Shown here piece by piece: positions 7,156 to 16,307 of a DNA stretch of 64,000 nt. Position 1 is the first letter of the stretch, and each line of letters opens with the position of its first letter. A program made the translations under genes and the position numbers. Source of the stretch: Clostridia bacterium (lineage in GTDB: Bacteria; Bacillota; Clostridia; Christensenellales; Pumilibacteraceae); NCBI GenBank assembly GCA_900767465.1, contig CAAGAW010000009.1, positions 186,001 through 250,000 of the forward strand, given 5' to 3'. Below the pieces are notes generated by a model. The model was given only the letters and a program-made list of their open reading frames with translations. It was not told where the DNA came from and made no database searches.

Positions 7156-9513
7156 ATGGCAGACGAAATGGGCAGAATTAACGGCGGATACGATTATCCC
7201 GACGACGAACAACTCGATCGGGTTCTTGCCGAAATCGACGAAATAAAACGTACTATCCGTTCGCTTCCGGACGGCGACAGGATACTTGCCGGAGGTACGA
7301 CGCCGACGGGCGGTTACGGCGAAACTTATCGCCCCGAACCCCCGATTGTTTCCGATCCCGAACTTCGCGCGGCGGTAGACAGACTTGTAAGAAGCGTAGA
7401 CGAATTGCGTCGCGCTTCGGGCGAGTCGGACAAACGTTTTTCGGACGAAATCAACCTGATAAAGAATCAGATTTACAAACTTTCCGGCAAGGAAGACGTT
7501 TCCGTCGCGCTTAATAAAATCGGCGGAAACGTAAAACGCGCCGAAGAGTTTATGATCAACATAAACAACGTCGTCGAGTCGCTTTCGAGCGCGGAAAGAG
7601 CGAGCGGAAAAGAAACGGATACCGAACTTCTCCGCCAACTTTACGAAATTAAAACGCTTGTCGGCGCACCGTCGGCGGCTGCCGAAAAAAGAAACGAAGG
7701 ACTCAGCGAACTTTACAATCTGCTCGCGAAAGTCCGTTACGAAACGAGCAGAAATTCGGCGAGCGCATCCGATAAGTTTTCGGCTGTGGACGCACTTCGT
7801 CAACGTCTCGAAGAAACGGACGAAACGGACGTTGCGCCGATCGTAACCGAACTCAATTCGATTATCGACAAACTCGTCGCCTCGCCGCTCGACCTTAACA
7901 ATTTCGACGACATTCTCGCTTACGCGCGTACGAGCGACGCGTTTTCGGTCGCGCCTTCCCGCAAAGAATCGGTAAGGTCGTATCTTACGTCGGTATCGGC
8001 TCTGCTTTCGGGCGGCGCGGTTAACGGTATCGACGATCTTCCCGACCTTATCGCGGCAAAAAACAATATTCAGTCCAACCGCAACGAGTTCAGATGCGAA
8101 AGCATTTATTCGTCCGTGCTTAACGCGAATATCGCCATTTTAAGCGAAAAAGACGAAACGAAACTCAAGTCGTTGCGCGCCGACCTTGCCGAAAACGTGC
8201 GCAAGCTCACCGTTCTCGACGTTTGCGACCTTATCGACTATCCGCACGTCGAACTCAGACGCGGATTCCGTCCCGTGCGTCCGGCAAACACCGACGGCTT
8301 GTTCGACCGCCTCACGGAAATCAAGAACATGCTTCTCGACGCAAACCTTGCGCCCGCCGACAAAATAATAACCGCGGACGGCGAAGAGAGCGGAAAAGTG
8401 GACGCCGAAAGCGTTTCCCGCGCAATACTCGACCTTAAAGGCGACTGTCTCGCGATACTCGACAAACTCGGCGATAAAGAAGCGGAAGAGGAAAATTCCG
8501 CGGTTCCCACGATAGGCGAAATCGTAGTTCAGCTCGACCGCTTGTTCGAGGATGTCAAAAACCTCGTTACCGACAGCGAAAACACAGTTATGGGGTCGAT
8601 AGAGGTACTCGGCGATGCCGTGGCTTCGCTTTCCGCCACCACCGAAGAACGCGCTCAGGCAAGCAAAGACGACCGCATAAAGATTTTAGAGGGGATTGAT
8701 CTTCTTACCGGCGGAAAAGTCGGTGCCTCGACGTTGAGTGAATCGCATATAACCGAATTCGAAGCGAGACTTAAAGACGCGGAACGCCGCCAGCGTGCGC
8801 TTATGAACGCCGTAGAGGCTAACGCGCTCGAATCGGCAAAAAGAGCGGAAGAAAACAAAGCTGCGATTATTGCGGCGTTCGACGCAAAAGCGGACGAAAT
8901 CATGAGGGCGTTCGACAGTCGTCTCGTGTCCGTTCTTCAGGCGGTAGAGCATACCGCAACGCTCGCTTCCGCAGCGTTCGTCGCGCCCGAGCCGGATACC
9001 GCGCAGGGCGGAGCGAACACAGACGCGGTGCTTGCCGAGATCAAAAAACTTCGCGAGCAACTCTTTGCCATTTCTATGGCAAACGTTTCGGAAAACGACA
9101 AGGCGCGTTACGAGAGTTACAACAGCCTTATTTTGAACGAAATTTATGATCTTGCCGATTCCGTATCCGAAATCCGCGACGAACTCGGAGACGGGACAAA
9201 CGCGGAAATCACGGCGAAAATCACCGAAGGGATCGCCGCTATAGAGAAAAAACTCAACGTGGCGATCGACGGTAACGCCGAACACGACGCAATAGTTTCC
9301 GAACTTAGCAAACTCAAAGAGGAAATCGAGAAAACTCCCGCGCGCAAGATTCCGCAAAAAACGACAAGCGCGAAAACGACGCTTCCGCGTAAAACCGTTC
9401 CCGCTTCGGTGAGACGTAAAAACGCGCCTAAGCCGCTTACCGGCAATCTTTCGGTAGACGAGATACTAAGCCGTATCGGCGAAACCCGAGTTGTTACCGA
9501 CGACGAAGAGTAA
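7156..9513 (+). CDS. Large cytoplasmic coiled-coil protein of unknown function
   Basis: 785 residues with a clear AAGGAG ribosome binding site. No signal peptide or membrane segment. The sequence begins MADEMGRINGGYDYPDD and is dominated by amphipathic helices in DEL/KLxE style across nearly the whole length, with several coiled-coil stretches (about 10-130, 205-260, 520-600, 655-730). The C-terminal 60 residues are basic and Thr/Pro-rich (KTTLPRKTVPASVRRKNAPK), then acidic (VVTDDEE). No family recognised. Translation directly after the membrane-anchored coiled-coil gene and a shared terminator (9533) suggest a two-component scaffold. Confidence 0.75.
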   Translation: MADEMGRINGGYDYPDDEQLDRVLAEIDEIKRTIRSLPDGDRILAGGTTPTGGYGETYRPEPPIVSDPELRAAVDRLVRSVDELRRASGESDKRFSDEINLIKNQIYKLSGKEDVSVALNKIGGNVKRAEEFMININNVVESLSSAERASGKETDTELLRQLYEIKTLVGAPSAAAEKRNEGLSELYNLLAKVRYETSRNSASASDKFSAVDALRQRLEETDETDVAPIVTELNSIIDKLVASPLDLNNFDDILAYARTSDAFSVAPSRKESVRSYLTSVSALLSGGAVNGIDDLPDLIAAKNNIQSNRNEFRCESIYSSVLNANIAILSEKDETKLKSLRADLAENVRKLTVLDVCDLIDYPHVELRRGFRPVRPANTDGLFDRLTEIKNMLLDANLAPADKIITADGEESGKVDAESVSRAILDLKGDCLAILDKLGDKEAEEENSAVPTIGEIVVQLDRLFEDVKNLVTDSENTVMGSIEVLGDAVASLSATTEERAQASKDDRIKILEGIDLLTGGKVGASTLSESHITEFEARLKDAERRQRALMNAVEANALESAKRAEENKAAIIAAFDAKADEIMRAFDSRLVSVLQAVEHTATLASAAFVAPEPDTAQGGANTDAVLAEIKKLREQLFAISMANVSENDKARYESYNSLILNEIYDLADSVSEIRDELGDGTNAEITAKITEGIAAIEKKLNVAIDGNAEHDAIVSELSKLKEEIEKTPARKIPQKTTSAKTTLPRKTVPASVRRKNAPKPLTGNLSVDEILSRIGETRVVTDDEE

Positions 9514-9532
9514 AATTCATCGTAAATAAAGA

Positions 9533-9571
9533 AATTTCCCGCAGCGGCGGTCGCTTCTGCGGGAATTTTGG
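9533..9571 (+). terminator. Terminator of the coiled-coil pair
   Basis: Hairpin TTCCCGCAG paired with CTGCGGGAA, followed by TTTT. It lies 20 bases past the stop at 9513. Confidence 0.8.
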
Positions 9572-9737
9572 CGTTATGCGCGGAATTTACGCTCGATTTT
9601 GTTTAAATTTAGCGAAAAGATTAGCGCAAAACCCCGAATTTTGTCGAAGGCTGCCCGGAAAAGAAACGGTTATGCTATTATATTTCCGTTAGGTGCGCAA
9701 AAGCACGAGCGCGCCACGAAAAACGGAGGTAAAAAAT

Positions 9738-10145
9738 ATGAATAACGAGCGCATAAGCGAACTCAAAAAGAGAGCGTATCTTGCAAAGCAAAGACTTCGG
9801 ATGGGGTACTGGGATAAAATTGCGGGAGACAAACGGGAACTCGAATCGAAAAATACCGACGCCCGCGCCGTTGCCGAACTGCAACGCGCAAGGATAGGTC
9901 GCGACGAACTTATGTCCGTCGACAGGGATCGCGCGAAAAAAGACGAAAAGATGTACGAAAAAGTATGCGAGATTCTCGACGAGGACGAAAACCAGACGGG
10001 ACCTATCGGAAGACTTATCGATAAAGAACTTTACGTAAGCCTCAGCGAAGCGGGCAAGCAAAAATATATTCTCGAGCTTGCCGAAAAATTCCGCGAACTC
10101 AGCCGCAGGTACTACGCCGAGCATGCTAATAAAACTTACAGGTAA
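9738..10145 (+). CDS. Small highly charged helical protein, unknown
   Basis: 135 residues. The start is ATG 9738, with a strong GGAGG site 9 bases upstream. The protein is rich in Lys, Arg, Glu and Asp, with no membrane segment or Cys, and predicted to be almost entirely helical (ISELKKRAYLAKQRLRMGYW at the N-terminus). No family recognised. It follows the two coiled-coil genes after their terminator and precedes pcrA, which has its own promoter, so it is probably monocistronic. The A/T-rich stretch around 9670-9690 may hold its promoter, but no clear -35/-10 pair is visible. Confidence 0.6.
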   Translation: MNNERISELKKRAYLAKQRLRMGYWDKIAGDKRELESKNTDARAVAELQRARIGRDELMSVDRDRAKKDEKMYEKVCEILDEDENQTGPIGRLIDKELYVSLSEAGKQKYILELAEKFRELSRRYYAEHANKTYR

Positions 10146-10157
10146 GGGACGATAGGC

Positions 10158-10186
10158 TTGACTATCGTCGCAAACTTTTGTATAAT
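10158..10186 (+). promoter_or_regulatory. pcrA-ligA promoter
   Basis: -35 TTGACT (10158-10163), 17-base spacer, perfect -10 TATAAT (10181-10186). Confidence 0.8.
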
Positions 10187-10218
10187 ATAACTAACGAAAA
10201 AACGTAAGGAACGCAACG

Positions 10219-12483
10219 ATGCAAGTAGATCTTTCCACGCTTAACAAAGAGCAATTGGATCCCGTCCTCGATACCGAAGGCGCGGTTCTCGTGACGGCGG
10301 GCGCAGGCAGCGGGAAAACGAGGTTGCTTACCCACCGGATTGCGTATCTTATCACCGAAAAAGGCGTAAAACCGTACAATATCCTCGCTATAACCTTTAC
10401 CAACAAAGCGGCCGCCGAAATGCGCGATCGTCTTACTGCTATGCTCGGTTCGGTCGCGGAAGATATATGGGTTTCGACGTTTCACTCAATGTGCGTGCGT
10501 ATTTTGCGCCGTTACATATCTCACCTCGGCGGGTATACGTCGTCGTTTTCGATTTACGGCGAAAGCGAAAAAGAAGCGTGTATAAAACGACTTCTCAAAG
10601 CCGCCGACGTAAAAGACGACGAGGCGAAAGAGGTTATGTCGGCGATTTCGGCGGCAAAAAACGAAGGATTCTCGCCCGACGAATACAAAAAAATCAATTC
10701 GTGGCGAAACGGAATCGACGTTATCTGCAAGATTTACGCGGCGTACGAAGCGGAACTCAAAAAAGACAACGCGCTCGATTACGACGATCTTCTTATAAAG
10801 GCGTACAGACTTCTTAAAACGGACGACGAGGCGAGAGAGTACTACCGGAACAAATTCCGCTATATTCACGTAGACGAGTTTCAGGATACGAACAAGGTGC
10901 AGTACGACCTCGTGCGAATACTCGCGGCTAAATATCGTAACGTGTTCGTCGTCGGCGACGAAGATCAGAGTATTTACGGCTGGCGCGGCGCGAACTACAA
11001 AAACATTTTCGAGTTCCGCGAAGACTTCGCTCCGTGCAGAACTTACAAACTCGAGCGGAATTATCGTTCTACGGGCAAAATTCTCGATCTTGCCAACAGG
11101 ATTATAAAGAACAACAAAACGAGACTCGAAAAGAAACTCTGGACTAACAACGAAGGCGGAGCGAAAGTCGTTTACTACCCCGCGCGAAGCGACGGGGACG
11201 AGGCGGATTACGTCGTGCGCAAAATGTACGAATTGCAAAAAACGGAGGGGTACGCCCTGCGTGATTTTGCCGTTTTAATGCGAGTAAACTCGCTTTCTCG
11301 ATCGTTTGAAGAGCGGTTTATGCAGTACGGAATCGCGTACCGCGTGTACGGAGGTTTCAAGTTTTACGACCGCAAGGAAATAAAGGATCTTCTCGCTTAC
11401 CTTCGCATAATGGTCAATCACGACGACGTCGAGGCAATTATCCGTATTATCAACGTCCCGCGCCGCGGTATAGGCGACGGAACGGTAGCCGCGTTGTCGG
11501 CTCGCGCCGCCGAAACCGGCAGATCGCTTTACGACGTTATTTGCGACGCGGATACGGACGACGGAATTCCGGCCGGGGTTGTAAAAAAAGTATTGCCGTT
11601 CGCCAACGTTCTTCGCTGTATGGACAGAGCGTACCATGCCGGAAGCAGTTTGTTCGACCTCGTCGGTTACGTTATAAAACTCATCGGACTCCGCGAATAT
11701 TACTCCGAGCCGACCGAAGAAAACGAAGCGAGAAAACAGAATATCCGCGAGTTTGCGCATTCGATCGAAGAGTTTGAAAAAACGAATCCGGGCTCGGGAC
11801 TCGAAGATTACCTTCAGCAGATCGCGCTGTACAGCGACCTCGACGAAGACGACGGCGGAGACTGCGTTACGGTGGCGACGATTCACTCCTCAAAGGGTCT
11901 CGAATTCAACGTCGTGTTTCTTGTCGGACTCGAGGACGGAACCTTTCCCGATTCACGCAAAGCGACGGACGAATCCGAAATGGAAGAAGAGCGCAGGCTT
12001 ATGTACGTTGCCGTTACCCGCGCAAAAAAAAGACTTTATCTTACTATGGCAAAGTCACGTTTCCGCTTCGGCGTTCGTCAGCCGTGCATGCCGAGCCGTT
12101 TCCTTGCCGAGGGCGGATTCGAGGAGGAAAAGAGCGGTAGCAGCGGCAGAGACGGACTTTACAAGTCTTACGGCGGAGGATACGACAGTTACGGCGGAGG
12201 GTACGGAAGTTACCGAGGCAGGCGCGAATACTCCTCAAAAGGCGATTCGTACAACGCCGAGGAGGTTCCCGCTTACGAACCCGCTCCCGTTCGGTCGGGA
12301 CGAACCTCGGCGGCGAAAAAGGATATGTCGCTTTATACGGAAGGGACGCGCGTGAAACACTCGAAGTACGGGGAAGGTACGATTGTGAACCGCGACGAAA
12401 AATCGCGTACTTTGCAGATAAAATTCGATAAACTGGGTACGCTGAATTTCGTACTCGATTACGCTCCGATCGAGATCGTGTAG
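10219..12483 (+). CDS. pcrA: ATP-dependent 3'-5' DNA helicase PcrA/UvrD
   Basis: 754 residues, superfamily 1A helicase for replication, repair and clearing of stalled complexes. Visible motifs: Walker A TAGAGSGKTR (near residue 28), ITFTNKAAAEM (Ia), VDEFQDTNKVQYD (motif II near 218), GDEDQSIYGWRGA (III, near 249), YRST (IV), TIHSSKGLEF (V) and YVAVTRAKKRLY (VI). A Gly/Tyr-rich linker (GGGYDSYGGGYGSYRGRREY, near 650-670) precedes a C-terminal SH3/Tudor-like module (GTRVKHSKYGEGTIV), which in PcrA binds RNA polymerase. ligA follows 10 bases later, the usual pcrA-ligA pair. Confidence 0.95.
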   Translation: MQVDLSTLNKEQLDPVLDTEGAVLVTAGAGSGKTRLLTHRIAYLITEKGVKPYNILAITFTNKAAAEMRDRLTAMLGSVAEDIWVSTFHSMCVRILRRYISHLGGYTSSFSIYGESEKEACIKRLLKAADVKDDEAKEVMSAISAAKNEGFSPDEYKKINSWRNGIDVICKIYAAYEAELKKDNALDYDDLLIKAYRLLKTDDEAREYYRNKFRYIHVDEFQDTNKVQYDLVRILAAKYRNVFVVGDEDQSIYGWRGANYKNIFEFREDFAPCRTYKLERNYRSTGKILDLANRIIKNNKTRLEKKLWTNNEGGAKVVYYPARSDGDEADYVVRKMYELQKTEGYALRDFAVLMRVNSLSRSFEERFMQYGIAYRVYGGFKFYDRKEIKDLLAYLRIMVNHDDVEAIIRIINVPRRGIGDGTVAALSARAAETGRSLYDVICDADTDDGIPAGVVKKVLPFANVLRCMDRAYHAGSSLFDLVGYVIKLIGLREYYSEPTEENEARKQNIREFAHSIEEFEKTNPGSGLEDYLQQIALYSDLDEDDGGDCVTVATIHSSKGLEFNVVFLVGLEDGTFPDSRKATDESEMEEERRLMYVAVTRAKKRLYLTMAKSRFRFGVRQPCMPSRFLAEGGFEEEKSGSSGRDGLYKSYGGGYDSYGGGYGSYRGRREYSSKGDSYNAEEVPAYEPAPVRSGRTSAAKKDMSLYTEGTRVKHSKYGEGTIVNRDEKSRTLQIKFDKLGTLNFVLDYAPIEIV

Positions 12484-12493
12484 GGAGAGAATT

Positions 12494-14419
12494 ATGGACA
12501 GAATGAAAGAGTTGGTCGCGCTTTTAAATAAGTACGCGTACCACTATTACGTGCTTGACGAGCCGATAGTCGCCGACAAGCAGTACGACGAACTTTATAA
12601 CGAACTTCTCGCGCTCGAAGAAAAAACGGGCGTGCGGCTTCCCGATTCTCCCACTCGTCGTATCGGAGGCGATCCGATCAAGGAATTCAGACCGCATACC
12701 CACCTTCACAAACTTTACAGTCTCGATAAATGCAACAGTTACGACGAACTCCGCGCGTGGGACGAGAAAATCAAGAAGGTCGCGCCCGAAACGGTTTATA
12801 CGCTCGAATACAAACTCGACGGACTTACGCTTTGCCTTACGTACGACAACGGATTGTTCACAGGCGCGGCGACCCGCGGTAACGGAGAGACGGGCGAGGA
12901 CGTAACCGAGCAGGTTCTTACGATAAAATCGATTCCGCTTTCGGTGCCGTATAAGGGCAGATTCGAGGCGCAGGGCGAGGGGATTATGCGGCTGAGCGCA
13001 CTCGAAAAGTACAATCGCACCGCCGCCGAACCGCTTAAAAACGCGCGTAACGGCGTTGCCGGCGCGATACGTAACCTCGATCCGAAAGTTACCGCTTCGC
13101 GCAACCTCGACGTTATTTTTTATAACGTGAATTACGTCGAGGGAACGTCGATTCCGTCTCAGCGCGACAATATCGCTTTTCTGAAAGAAAACGGATTCAA
13201 GACAGAAAAACTATTCGCGTCCGGCGATATGGAAAAAATCATCGCCGAAATAGAAGGAGTAAACCGCGGCGCGCTCGACTTTCTGATCGACGGAATGGTT
13301 ATAAAGGTGGACGACGTTGCGCTTCGCGAAAAACTCGGCTATACCGACAAATTCCCGCGCTGGGCGATGGCATACAAATTCGAGGCGGAAGAGACGACTA
13401 CAATTCTTAAAAGCGTTACGTGGAACGTTGGCAGAACGGGTAAACTCACGCCCCTTGCCCACCTCGAACCGGTAGAACTTTGCGGCGCGACTATCCGAAA
13501 AGCAACGCTCAACAATTACGGCGACATTTTGCGCAAAAAGGTAAAAATCGGCTCGCGCGTGTTTATCCGCAGGTCAAACGACGTTATTCCGGAAATTCTC
13601 GGAGTGGCGGAGGATAACGACGGAAAACCCATCGTACCGCCCGAAGTCTGCCCCGCGTGCGGCGCGAAACTCTACGAGGACGGCGCGCATATTTTCTGTC
13701 CGAACGAATACGATTGCCGTCCGCAGGTTATCGGCAGACTCGAACATTTCACCAGTAAAGAGTGTATGGATATCCGCGGAATAAGCGAGAAGTCGATCGC
13801 GCAACTTTACGATAGTCTCGGCGTGCGTTCGCTTATCGACCTGTATTCGCTCACGGCGGACGAACTCAAAACGCTTGACGGATTTAAGGACAAAAAAGCG
13901 GAAAACTTCGTTTCGTCGATCGAAAAGAGCAAGTCCGCGCCTCTCGACAGGTTCATAAACGCGCTCGGAATAGAAAACGTGGGTAAGAAGTCCGCAAAAG
14001 ATCTTGCGCGAGTTTTCGGCAGTATCGACGCGCTTGCCGCCGCTTCGCGCGAGCAGCTTCTGGCCGTTCCGGACGTAGGCGAAGTGGTTGCTGACTGTAT
14101 TGCACAGTACTTTGCAAAACACGCCGCGCTGATCGAAAAATTCAAAACGATAGGTATCGACCCGCGCTATACGGGCAGCGAAGAGAAACAAAACCTCGCG
14201 GGAAAGACGTTCGTGCTTACCGGAACGCTGGCGGGGTACACCCGCGACGAGGCGACCGCAATTATCGAAAGCCGCGGCGCGAAAGTGTCGGGGTCGGTGT
14301 CGAAAAAGACCGATTACGTGCTTGCGGGCGAATCGGCGGGCAGTAAACTCGACAAAGCCGCACGGCTCGGCGTAAAAATAATTGACGAGAACGAGTTTAA
14401 TTTGCTGTTAAACAGTTGA
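12494..14419 (+). CDS. ligA: NAD-dependent DNA ligase
   Basis: 641 residues, slightly shorter than the usual 670 or so. It seals nicks during replication and repair using NAD+. Order: N-terminal Ia domain (DEPIVADKQYDELY), adenylation domain with the ligase lysine in EYKLDGLT (Lys near residue 107), OB fold (TPLAHLEPV), Cys4 zinc finger (CPACG ... CPNEYDC, near 387-410), helix-hairpin-helix repeats and a C-terminal BRCT domain (LAGKTFVLTGTLAGYTRDEA onward, near 570-641). Ribosome binding site AGGGAGAG. Co-transcribed with pcrA. Confidence 0.97.
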   Translation: MDRMKELVALLNKYAYHYYVLDEPIVADKQYDELYNELLALEEKTGVRLPDSPTRRIGGDPIKEFRPHTHLHKLYSLDKCNSYDELRAWDEKIKKVAPETVYTLEYKLDGLTLCLTYDNGLFTGAATRGNGETGEDVTEQVLTIKSIPLSVPYKGRFEAQGEGIMRLSALEKYNRTAAEPLKNARNGVAGAIRNLDPKVTASRNLDVIFYNVNYVEGTSIPSQRDNIAFLKENGFKTEKLFASGDMEKIIAEIEGVNRGALDFLIDGMVIKVDDVALREKLGYTDKFPRWAMAYKFEAEETTTILKSVTWNVGRTGKLTPLAHLEPVELCGATIRKATLNNYGDILRKKVKIGSRVFIRRSNDVIPEILGVAEDNDGKPIVPPEVCPACGAKLYEDGAHIFCPNEYDCRPQVIGRLEHFTSKECMDIRGISEKSIAQLYDSLGVRSLIDLYSLTADELKTLDGFKDKKAENFVSSIEKSKSAPLDRFINALGIENVGKKSAKDLARVFGSIDALAAASREQLLAVPDVGEVVADCIAQYFAKHAALIEKFKTIGIDPRYTGSEEKQNLAGKTFVLTGTLAGYTRDEATAIIESRGAKVSGSVSKKTDYVLAGESAGSKLDKAARLGVKIIDENEFNLLLNS

Positions 14420-14444
14420 GTTTTTTCCGGCGCGGTGCTATAAT
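14416..14444 (+). promoter_or_regulatory. Promoter with the downstream start codon at the predicted +1
   Basis: -35 TTGAGT (14416-14421) overlaps the ligA stop. After a 17-base spacer comes a perfect TATAAT (14439-14444). The next gene's ATG at 14453 is 8 bases past the -10 box and has no Shine-Dalgarno, implying a leaderless mRNA. Confidence 0.65.
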
Positions 14445-14452
14445 ATATACGT

Positions 14453-15430
14453 ATGAGATTCGGAAAACTTACAACAGGCGAACTTGAAAAACAGGTCTTA
14501 TCGAAATTAAGCCGTATCCGTCCCGAAGTCGAGGCGGGCGCGGCGATAGGCGAGGACTGCGCGCTTTTGTCCATTCCCGACCGCATTTTAGTTTCATCCG
14601 ATCCCATAACCGCAGGCGCGGATCTTACCGAAACGGGCGCGCTTTGCGTAAGCGTTTGCTGTAACGACGTAGCCGCAAACGGCGGCGAACCGGTCGCGAT
14701 GACGCTTACGATAATCATGACGCCTTCGTCAACGCCTTCGGACGTCGGAAAAATCATGGACGGCGCGACGGCGCGGGCAAAAGAACTCGGCGTCGAGATA
14801 GTAGGCGGACATACCGAGTTTTCCGATTGCGTAACCCGTCCGATAATATGCGGAACAGCGATAGGACGGACGAAAAAGCCGATCATGAAAGACGATTTTC
14901 GTCCGGGCGACAAAATTATGGTCACCAAGTCGCTCGCGCTCGAAGGAACGTGTCTTCTCGTCGGCGAAAAACGACCCGAACTTACCGCCGAAGAATCCGC
15001 GACGATCGCAAAGTTCGGCAAAATGCTCGACGTAGGCAGAGAGTCGGTTGCGGTAAGAGTTTTGCCCGAAGTCAAGGCGATGCACGACGCGACCGAGGGC
15101 GGCGTACTCGGCGCGGTTGCGGAAATTTGCTCCAACGCGAAACTCGGATCGCTGCTGTACGAGGAAAAAATGCCCGTAGACGCGCTCACGAAACGGCTTT
15201 GTGCGGACTACGGAGTCGATCCGCTCAGACTTTTATCGAGCGGCAGTATGATAATAGTCGCCTCCGATCCTGCCGTCGTTCGTCGCACGCTCGACGAAAT
15301 CGGAATCGAGGTTACCGAAATAGGCGAAGTAACCGAAAGCGGAAATCTGCTCGTCAGACTTGACGGCACGGAAGAACCTTTCGACGTGACGCGCGACGAA
15401 ATGTATAATTTTTACGGAGCAGAAGAATGA
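14453..15430 (+). CDS. AIR synthase (PurM/HypE/ThiL-like) family protein
   Basis: 325 residues with the PurM-like two-domain ATP-binding fold. The N-terminal part has AAIGEDCALL, an Asp-rich VSSDPIT motif and VCCNDVAANGGEPVAM, matching the nucleotide and metal-binding loops of PurM, HypE and SelD. The C-terminal half carries MHDATEGGVLGAVAE, typical of HypE-type proteins (ATEGG). The hydrogenase-type C-terminal Cys of true HypE is absent (the end is MYNFYGAEE), and no hyp genes are nearby, so I do not assign it to hydrogenase maturation. The substrate is unknown. Its stop overlaps the yicC start (ATGA). Probably translated from a leaderless message. Confidence 0.8.
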   Translation: MRFGKLTTGELEKQVLSKLSRIRPEVEAGAAIGEDCALLSIPDRILVSSDPITAGADLTETGALCVSVCCNDVAANGGEPVAMTLTIIMTPSSTPSDVGKIMDGATARAKELGVEIVGGHTEFSDCVTRPIICGTAIGRTKKPIMKDDFRPGDKIMVTKSLALEGTCLLVGEKRPELTAEESATIAKFGKMLDVGRESVAVRVLPEVKAMHDATEGGVLGAVAEICSNAKLGSLLYEEKMPVDALTKRLCADYGVDPLRLLSSGSMIIVASDPAVVRRTLDEIGIEVTEIGEVTESGNLLVRLDGTEEPFDVTRDEMYNFYGAEE

Positions 15431-16296
15431 AAAGTATGACGGGATACGGCAAATGCGTCGTAAGCGAGCAAACGCGTTCGCTTACGGTCGAGATGAAAGC
15501 CGTAAACAACAGATACCTCGAAATTAACGTACGCCTTCCGAAGGTGCTTGCGCCTTTCGAAAACGACGTAAAGACGGTAATCAAAAGCCGTTTGTCGCGC
15601 GGCTCGGTGGACGTTTTTCTCACCTACGCAAGCGAGGCGGAAAGCCACGTTGCGGTGGATGAGGCGGCGGCAAGGGCTTACCTCGACGCGGCGAAAACGC
15701 TTTCCGAAAAATTCACGCTCGTCAACGATTATTCGGTAACCGATCTTATGAAAGTCCCCGGCGTAGTCGCCGAAGAGGCGGAGGACGAGAGCGAGGACGA
15801 GCTTCACGATATCGTCGTTCGTGCGACGGCGGGCGCGGTGGACGCGCTTGACAAAATGCGCGCAAAAGAGGGCGAGGGCGTTACGAAAAATCTTCGCGAC
15901 CTCGCGGATAATATCGATTCCGCGCTTTGCAAGGTTATCGAACGCGCGCCGCTCGTAGTCGAAGAGTACCGCGAAAAATTGCACGCGCGTATATCGGAAG
16001 TCCTCGCGGGGGTTGCGATCGACGAGGCGAGACTGCTGAACGAAGTGGCGTTCTTTGCGGACAAAGCGGACATCAACGAGGAAATTCAGCGGCTCGGTTC
16101 GCATATCGCGCAGTACCGCGCCGCCACCGAAGCGGACGGACCGCAAGGACGCAATCTCGACTTTATTTCGCAGGAAATGGGCAGAGAAATAAACACCATG
16201 GGGTCGAAGTCGAACGACAAAACGCTTACTTCGCTCGTGATTTATATGAAAAACGAACTCGAAAAGATCAAAGAACAGATCCGCAACGTCGAGTAA
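15427..16296 (+). CDS. yicC: YicC/YloC family endoribonuclease
   Basis: 289 residues beginning MKSMTGYGKC, the signature start of the YicC family. YicC-like N-terminal domain to about residue 155, then the DUF1732 C-terminal domain with EIQRLGSHIAQYRA and GRNLDFISQEMGREINTMGSKS. Family members (E. coli YicC, B. subtilis YloC) are RNases. The yicC-gmk-rpoZ-coaBC-priA-def-fmt order matches the B. subtilis ylo region and supports the call. It overlaps the preceding gene by four bases and so is translationally coupled. Confidence 0.93.
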   Translation: MKSMTGYGKCVVSEQTRSLTVEMKAVNNRYLEINVRLPKVLAPFENDVKTVIKSRLSRGSVDVFLTYASEAESHVAVDEAAARAYLDAAKTLSEKFTLVNDYSVTDLMKVPGVVAEEAEDESEDELHDIVVRATAGAVDALDKMRAKEGEGVTKNLRDLADNIDSALCKVIERAPLVVEEYREKLHARISEVLAGVAIDEARLLNEVAFFADKADINEEIQRLGSHIAQYRAATEADGPQGRNLDFISQEMGREINTMGSKSNDKTLTSLVIYMKNELEKIKEQIRNVE

Positions 16297-16307
16297 AGGA
16301 GAAGCAA

